A stretch of DNA of 64,000 nt from NCBI GenBank assembly GCA_958295975.1, contig OY282446.1, positions 907,289 through 971,288 on the forward strand, read 5' to 3'. Shown piece after piece: positions 59,497 through 64,000 of the stretch. The notes below the pieces were generated by a model, which was given only the letters and a program-made list of their open reading frames with translations, was not told where the DNA came from and ran no database searches. The position numbers were made by a program, and so were the translations under genes. Every line of letters begins with the position of its first letter. Within the stretch, counting starts at the first letter, position 1. This stretch comes from Tepidiformaceae bacterium. GTDB lineage: Bacteria > Chloroflexota > Dehalococcoidia > Tepidiformales > Tepidiformaceae.

Positions 59497-59503
59497 GTCG
59501 GAG

Positions 59504-60547
59504 ATGGAGCCGAAGCCCTTGCCCACCAGTTACGACGGCACGAATTTCAGGAGCCGCCTGGAGGCTTCGTGGGCGGCATTCTTCAACCTGCTCGGTTGGA
59601 ACTGGGAATACGAGACGCCTACTGCCTTCGGGAAGTGGATGCCCGATTTCACGCTTCTGTTCCACGATGAATCGAGGACCGAGCGGCGCATCTATGTCGA
59701 GGTGAAACCCAAGAAGCATTTTGCCGCCGCCATCGAGAAGATCGAGAAATCGGGATGCGAGGATCCGGTTCTGATTCTGGCCGACGGACCTGATGGTTTT
59801 CGTGCGGATTCCGAACGCTACTTCCTGGGATGGTACTTCCACAAAGGGGAGATGTCTCGCGCGATTATAACGATGTGCAATCAACAAGGACTCCACCTTT
59901 GCAAGGCATCCGACAAGCGCTCCCACCATCTGTGTGGACAACTGGATCAAAAGCGGGCGTTATTCCATGAGCACCGGACTCTCATGGACTACTGGCGCGA
60001 GGCCGGTAATCGGAATCAGTGGCGGTCTCCTTTCAGCGGGCGACAAGCCCATATGGAGGCGTCGGAGCACTGCTGGACGCTGAGCCGCACGCGAGAGGAG
60101 CCGGGGAGCCCGCCCCGTTCGGGGATTCCCCGCCGCTGGCTGGCGCTCGGCGGGGGCGCGCTGATCGCGGGCGTGGCCGTGGCGCTCGCGCTCGCGTTCG
60201 CCCTCGGCTCGGATGGCGGGGAAACCGTCGCGCCGCCGTTCGAGGACCGCGACTGCGGCGATTTCGCCACGTGGGCGGAGGCGCAGTCGTTCTACGAGGA
60301 AGCGGGCGGTCCGGCGTCGGACCCGCATTCGCTCGATCCGGACGGCGACGCCGTCGCCTGCGAAAGACTGCGGGACGCGGAGCGGTCCGCCGCCGCCACG
60401 GAGCAGCCGATGGGAGACCGCGACTGCGGCGATTTCGCCACGTGGGAAGAGGCGCAGGCGTTCTACGAGGAGTCGGGCGGACCGGCGTCGGACCCGCACT
60501 CGCTCGACCCGGACGGCGACGCCATCGCCTGCGAAAGCCTGCGCTAG
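59504..60547 (+). CDS. Membrane-tethered PD-(D/E)XK nuclease with two extracellular Excalibur domains
   Basis: 347 residues. The N-terminal part has a PD-(D/E)XK core: Glu 20 in RSRLEASWAAFF, Asp 48 in WMPDFTLLF, and E66-x-K68 in IYVEVKPKKHF, followed by conserved-looking LILADGP and HLCGQLDQ stretches. A linker with IPRRW leads to one membrane helix (about 211-234), then two 38-residue Excalibur domains (about 248-285 and 302-345), each with DRDCGDF, an F-Y-E pair and the calcium-binding DPDGDA-x-ACE loop. The RR before the helix predicts nuclease inside, Excalibur outside. Base composition of the nuclease half is lower in GC than its surroundings, suggesting transfer. A nearby GIY-YIG protein is also membrane-tethered. 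Confidence 0.8.
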   Translation: MEPKPLPTSYDGTNFRSRLEASWAAFFNLLGWNWEYETPTAFGKWMPDFTLLFHDESRTERRIYVEVKPKKHFAAAIEKIEKSGCEDPVLILADGPDGFRADSERYFLGWYFHKGEMSRAIITMCNQQGLHLCKASDKRSHHLCGQLDQKRALFHEHRTLMDYWREAGNRNQWRSPFSGRQAHMEASEHCWTLSRTREEPGSPPRSGIPRRWLALGGGALIAGVAVALALAFALGSDGGETVAPPFEDRDCGDFATWAEAQSFYEEAGGPASDPHSLDPDGDAVACERLRDAERSAAATEQPMGDRDCGDFATWEEAQAFYEESGGPASDPHSLDPDGDAIACESLR

Positions 60548-60649
60548 CGGCCCGCACGCCACTCTCCCCTCAGCGCGGCGCGCTCTCCTCTCCCCTCAGC
60601 CGCGCGGAGCGCGGCGCTCTCCTCGCGCGCGGGGTAGGATGGGCGGAGG

Positions 60650-60744
60650 GGGAGTGGATAGGGTCCGGTGGTCCTCGCCGTCTTCAAAACGGTCGCCTCG
60701 TCGCCAGCGCGGCGAGGGGTGGGTTCGACTCCCATGCACTCCCG
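60650..60744 (+). tRNA. selC: Selenocysteine tRNA (TCA anticodon)
   Basis: 95 bases without CCA. Long acceptor GGGAGTGG/GCACTCCC (one mismatch at pair 8), 6-bp D stem with a 4-base CGGT loop, anticodon loop CTTCAAA reading TCA, a 9-bp variable arm (CCTCGTCGC/GCGGCGAGG) and a GTTCGACT T-arm. These are the features that separate tRNA-Sec from tRNA-Ser. TAGGAT (60635-60640) is its likely -10 box. Confidence 0.95.
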
Positions 60745-60747
60745 CCG

Positions 60748-61875
60748 CTAGCCCTCCGGCCCGGCTCCGGCGGCCTCGCGCAGGCGGTCGCGGAACCCGC
60801 GGCGCGTGATCAGCCCGACCATGCGCCCGTCCTCGATGACGGGCACGTGCTCCAGATGGCGCTCGCCGAAGAGGGGCGCGAGGTCGCTGGCGGGGGCGTC
60901 GTGGGCGATGGCGGCCACCTCCGCGCGCGGCGTCATGATGCGCTGCACGGAGGTGGAGTCCCAGTCGGAGACGCGCGCGCGGCGCAGGTCGGCCACGGTG
61001 AGGATGCCGAGCACGGCCCCCGCGTTGGCCACCACGAGCACGCGCTCGCCGCCGCCCGCGATGTGCTCGTCGACGACGGCGCGCACGGATGCGCCGGGGA
61101 CCACGCTGGGGAAGTCGGTGCGCATGAGGTCGCGCGCGCGCAGGCGGGCGAGGATGGCGTCGGCGTGCACGGCGCCCGCCTCGCCGCGGGCCGCGCCGAG
61201 CAGGAACCAGCCGATGAGGGCGAACCAGATGCCCGTGAGCCATTGCCCGAGGAAGAGGAAGGCGAGGCCCGCGGCAATGAGCCCCCAGGCGACGACCTCG
61301 CCCGTGCCCGCGGCGATGCGCGTGGCCTTGCCGAAGCTGCGCGTGCGCCGCCAGGCGATGGAGCGCAGCACGCGCCCGCCGTCGAGCGGGAAGCCGGGCA
61401 GCACGTTGAAGATGGCGAGCAGCAGGTTGACGGCGGCGAGGTAGCTGCACACGGCCCCGACCTGTTCGTTGGCCCCGCGCACGGCGAACCAGGCCGCGCC
61501 GATGGCGAGGGCGAGCGCGAGGCTGGCGGCGGGACCGGCGGCGGCGATGGCGAACTCCTCGCCCGCCGTGCGCGGCTGCCGCGAGAGGTGGGAGACGCCC
61601 CCGAAGATGAAGAGCGTGATGCGCGGCACCGCCAGCCCGCGGCGGATGGCCACCACCGCGTGCGCCAGCTCGTGCAGCAGCACCGTGACGAACAGGAGCA
61701 GGGCCGCGCCCACGCCCGTGAGCCAGTAGGCGGCGGTGCTCCAGCCCGCGTAGGCCTGGGGAAAGAAGGCGGAAGCGAGCATCCACGCGACGACGCCGAG
61801 GATGAGGAACCACGAGGGGTGGACCTCGATGGCGATGCCCCCGATGGAGGCGATGCGGAAGCCGCGCGCGGACAT
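60748..61875 (-). CDS. Site-2 protease (M50) with two CBS domains
   Basis: 375-residue intramembrane zinc metalloprotease of the SpoIVFB/Rv2625-like subgroup. The metal motif HELAHA (about 67-72) lies in a membrane helix, the third ligand Asp in GFPLDGGRVLRS (about 168), and FGGVSHLSRQP is the typical post-motif loop. The C-terminal 120 residues form a CBS pair (ILARLRARDLM...VTVADLR and IMTPRAEVAAIA...GLITRRGF) that usually senses nucleotides. It cleaves membrane-bound regulators. TACCGT lies 6 bases before ATG 61873-61875 (leaderless). Convergent with selC, 3 bases apart. Confidence 0.92.
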   Translation of the reverse strand: MSARGFRIASIGGIAIEVHPSWFLILGVVAWMLASAFFPQAYAGWSTAAYWLTGVGAALLLFVTVLLHELAHAVVAIRRGLAVPRITLFIFGGVSHLSRQPRTAGEEFAIAAAGPAASLALALAIGAAWFAVRGANEQVGAVCSYLAAVNLLLAIFNVLPGFPLDGGRVLRSIAWRRTRSFGKATRIAAGTGEVVAWGLIAAGLAFLFLGQWLTGIWFALIGWFLLGAARGEAGAVHADAILARLRARDLMRTDFPSVVPGASVRAVVDEHIAGGGERVLVVANAGAVLGILTVADLRRARVSDWDSTSVQRIMTPRAEVAAIAHDAPASDLAPLFGERHLEHVPVIEDGRMVGLITRRGFRDRLREAAGAGPEG

Positions 61876-61957
61876 GCTTCCACGGTAGGGCACGCGGGGA
61901 GCGCGCGCCACGCCCCGCCGCTTGCGGGGGCGCGGGCGGGGCCGGTAGCGTGGGCGC

Positions 61958-62680
61958 ATGGGCGGGATCGCGCTCTTCACGCCGTGCTACCTCGCCGCCC
62001 TGCGCCCCGACGACGCCGGCCATGCGCGGCGCGTGCTCGAACGCCTCGGCGACGAGGTGACGCCGATCGTCGGGCCCTGCTGCGGCCAGCCCGCCTACAA
62101 CAGCGGCTACCGCGCGGAGGCGCGCAGCGTGGGGCGGGCGCTGCTGCGCGCGGCGCGCGGCCACGACGCGGTGGTCGTGCCCTCCGGCTCGTGCGCGAGC
62201 ATGGCGCGGCATTTCCTGCCCACGCTCTGGGCGGGGGCGCGCGGCGCCAGCGTGGCCCGCTTCTGCGAGCGCTTCGTCGAATTCGGCGCGTGGGTGGCGG
62301 CCCATCCGCGGGCGGGCGCGCTGACGTTGCGGCTCGACGGCGCGGTCGCCTGGCACGACGCCTGCCACGGACGCCGCGAGCTGGGGCTGACGGAGGGCGC
62401 GCTGGCGCTGCTGGGGCGCATCGAGGGGCTGGAGACGCGCCGCCTCGCGCACGAGGAGGAGTGTTGCGGCTTCGGCGGAACCTTCGCGGCCAAGGAGCCG
62501 GAGGTCTCGCTGGCCATGGCCGGGGCGAAGCTGGCGGACGCCGCCGCCACGGGCGCGCGCGTGCTCGTCTCCGGCGACCTCTCCTGTCTGGCCCATCTGG
62601 AGACGGCGGCGCGGGCACGCGGGCGGACGCTGGAGACGTGGACGCTGGCGGAGCTGCTCGATCGGGCGCTGACGCCGTGA
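61958..62680 (+). CDS. lutA: LutA-like (Fe-S)-binding protein, CCG domains
   Basis: 240 residues. Two CCG cysteine motifs are visible: CYLAALRP...GPCCGQPAYNSG...SGSC and CHGRRELG...EEECCGFGG...SGDLSC, the pattern of LutA/GlpC/heterodisulfide reductase-type subunits. With LutB (and usually LutC) it forms an NAD-independent L-lactate dehydrogenase. TAGCGT lies 6 bases before ATG 61958. The TGA overlaps the GTG of lutB (GTGA), so the pair is coupled. Confidence 0.92.
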   Translation: MGGIALFTPCYLAALRPDDAGHARRVLERLGDEVTPIVGPCCGQPAYNSGYRAEARSVGRALLRAARGHDAVVVPSGSCASMARHFLPTLWAGARGASVARFCERFVEFGAWVAAHPRAGALTLRLDGAVAWHDACHGRRELGLTEGALALLGRIEGLETRRLAHEEECCGFGGTFAAKEPEVSLAMAGAKLADAAATGARVLVSGDLSCLAHLETAARARGRTLETWTLAELLDRALTP

Positions 62681-64000
62681 GCGGCTTCCGCGCGCGCGCG
62701 CGCACGGCCATCGCCGAAGAGGCGCCCGCGGCCACGCTCTCGCCCATCCTGCGCAAGCTGGCGGCGGACAGCCGCGAGCGGCTCGCGATCATGCCGCCCG
62801 ATGCGCGCGAGCGGGCGCGCGAGGCCCGCGCCTACGCCGTGGACCATATGGAGGAGCTGCACGAGCGCCTGCGCGCGGCCTGCGCCCGCCAGGGGACCGG
62901 CTACCACCGCGCGGCCACGGCGGAGGAGGCGGTGGCCATCACGCGGCGGCTGCTGGGGAACGCGCGCCGCATCGCCAAGTCGAAGTCGATGGTGGCGGAG
63001 GAGATCGGCCTCACGGCGGCCCTGCGGGCGGACGGGCGCGAGGTGCTGGAGACGGACATCGGCGAGTACATCGTGGACATCGAGGGGCGCGGGCCGAGCC
63101 ACATCACCGCGCCCGCGCTGCACCTCAACCGCGCCCGCATCCGCGAGCTGCTGGCGGGCGCGGGCGCGCACGTTCCCGACGACGATCCCGTGCGCCTTTC
63201 GCGCGCCGTGCGCGACGCCGTGGCCGCCTTCTTCACGGACGTGGACGCGGGCGTCACGGGCGCGAACGCCGTCATCGCCGAAAGCGGGCGCATGGTGATC
63301 GTGGAGAATGAGGGCAACGTGGCCCTCGGCGTGAGCCGCCCGCGCCTGCACGTGGCCGTCACCGGGCTGGAGAAGGTGGTGGCGGACGAGGCGGCGGCGC
63401 TGGCCGTGCTGCAGACGCTCGCGCCCAGCGCCACGGCCCAGCCGCTCACCGCCTACACCCATTTCCTCGGCGGCCCCGGCGCGGGCCGGGAGCGCCACCT
63501 CGTGGTGGTGGACAACGGCCGCTCGGCCATCCTCGCCGACGAGCGCTACCGCGACGCCCTGCGCTGCATCCGCTGCGGGGCGTGCATGAACGCCTGCCCG
63601 GTGTACGCGGCGGCGGGCGGCCTCGCCTACGGGTCGCCCTACATGGGGCCGATCGGGGCCGTGCTCTCGCCCCTGCTCTGGCGCGACGGGCGCTACGCCG
63701 ACCTGCCCTCGGCCTCCAGCCTCTGCGGGCGCTGCACGGAGGTGTGCCCCGTCGGCATTCCCCTCCACCGCATGTTGCTCGACCTGCGCGCGGACCTGGC
63801 CGAAGCGGGCGCGGGCGGCACGCTCGAACGGCTCGGCTGGAAGGCGTGGGCGGCGGCCTTCGCGGGCGGGCGCGGGCGCATCGCCAGCGGGCTGGCGCGC
63901 ATGGGGCTGCGCGTCGGCGCGGCGCGGGCGCCCCTGCCCGGCACCGGCGGACGGCGGCTGCCCGCCGCCCGTCCGGCCCGCGATCCGGCCATGCTCATCC
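62677..64000 (+). CDS. lutB: LutB-like iron-sulfur protein (3' end cut by window)
   Basis: At least 441 residues of LutB: LUD domain (about 60-290: AKSKSMVAEEIGL, VETDIGEYIVDI, VTGANAVIAESG, THFLGGPGAGRE), then ferredoxin-type clusters CIRCGACMNACPVY and CGRCTEVCPVGIPLH (about 305-375). GTG 62677-62679 is coupled to lutA by a 4-base overlap. The gene continues beyond 64000. It carries electrons of the lactate dehydrogenase complex to the quinone pool. Confidence 0.93.
   Translation, partial: MSGFRARARTAIAEEAPAATLSPILRKLAADSRERLAIMPPDARERAREARAYAVDHMEELHERLRAACARQGTGYHRAATAEEAVAITRRLLGNARRIAKSKSMVAEEIGLTAALRADGREVLETDIGEYIVDIEGRGPSHITAPALHLNRARIRELLAGAGAHVPDDDPVRLSRAVRDAVAAFFTDVDAGVTGANAVIAESGRMVIVENEGNVALGVSRPRLHVAVTGLEKVVADEAAALAVLQTLAPSATAQPLTAYTHFLGGPGAGRERHLVVVDNGRSAILADERYRDALRCIRCGACMNACPVYAAAGGLAYGSPYMGPIGAVLSPLLWRDGRYADLPSASSLCGRCTEVCPVGIPLHRMLLDLRADLAEAGAGGTLERLGWKAWAAAFAGGRGRIASGLARMGLRVGAARAPLPGTGGRRLPAARPARDPAMLI

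Noticed and set aside
60548-60649. Short imperfect CTCTCCCCTCAGC repeats before selC
   Set aside because: Only two partial copies; most likely simple composition bias around the tRNA promoter.

Overview
The window is very GC-rich and densely coded on both strands, and several features suggest an uncultured member of the Chloroflexota, probably Dehalococcoidia-like: a family 5 substrate-binding protein that opens with an NYW...SRRGFL Tat signal, Pro/Thr-rich surface proteins, a ThrRS without a TGS domain, a P450/acyl-CoA ligase/LLM oxidoreductase repertoire, and a separate electron-transfer flavoprotein pair. This placement is inference from protein character; no marker gene was compared. A selenocysteine tRNA at 60650 shows that the organism probably makes selenoproteins.

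Layout. 1-2.9 kb: a peptide-type ABC importer (permease cut by the window edge, and its Tat lipoprotein). 2.9-5.5 kb: MscS channel, VOC protein, metallo-beta-lactamase-fold hydrolase. 5.5-10.3 kb: two related, very repetitive surface proteins with a shared C-terminal anchor. 10.5-14 kb: NadD-like nucleotidyltransferase, a tandem EamA transporter pair and a HAD phosphatase. 14-24.5 kb: a leftward run P450 - acyl-CoA ligase - two paralogous GT39-type membrane proteins - ValS. 24.6-28.2 kb: another GT39-like protein, a flavin monooxygenase/acyl-CoA dehydrogenase-like enzyme, a nitroreductase. 28.2-31 kb: antitoxin-like peptide, tRNA-Val, GIY-YIG membrane protein, RCC1/sugar-dehydrogenase lipoprotein (copy A of a 2.5-kb block). 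31-36 kb: lipoprotein hydrolase-like gene, a class B penicillin-binding protein, and a DUF262/DUF1524 restriction-type gene downstream of etfBA. 38-41 kb: amt-glnK behind a GlnR-like operator, alpha-carbonic anhydrase, tRNA-Glu. 41-43.8 kb: a compact four-gene ferritin-like/ferredoxin operon, which is the best candidate for an undescribed enzyme system, next to a SnoaL-like gene. 43.8-51.4 kb: a third RCC1/sugar-dehydrogenase paralogue, DUF3500 protein, ketopantoate reductase, an inserted low-GC gene bounded by an 83-bp direct repeat, and two beta-lactamase-like lipoprotein/membrane hydrolases. 51.4-55.8 kb: SDR, PIN protein, esterase, and thrS behind a T-box leader. 55.8-58.4 kb: copy B of the 2.5-kb block, inverted relative to copy A and broken off inside tRNA-Val. 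58.5-64 kb: LLM oxidoreductase, a membrane-tethered PD-(D/E)XK nuclease with two Excalibur domains, selC, a CBS-containing site-2 protease and lutA-lutB (lutB cut by the edge).

How it works together. Many unlinked genes share one promoter geometry, a TAnnnT box 6-9 bases before the start codon, which indicates widespread leaderless transcription and fixes several starts. Nitrogen (amt-glnK), fatty-acid/aromatic oxidation (etf, P450, ligase, LLM, LutAB) and cell-surface functions dominate. The accessory content is defence- or DNA-processing-like (DUF262, PIN, antitoxin tail, GIY-YIG, PD-(D/E)XK) and clusters around the duplicated block.
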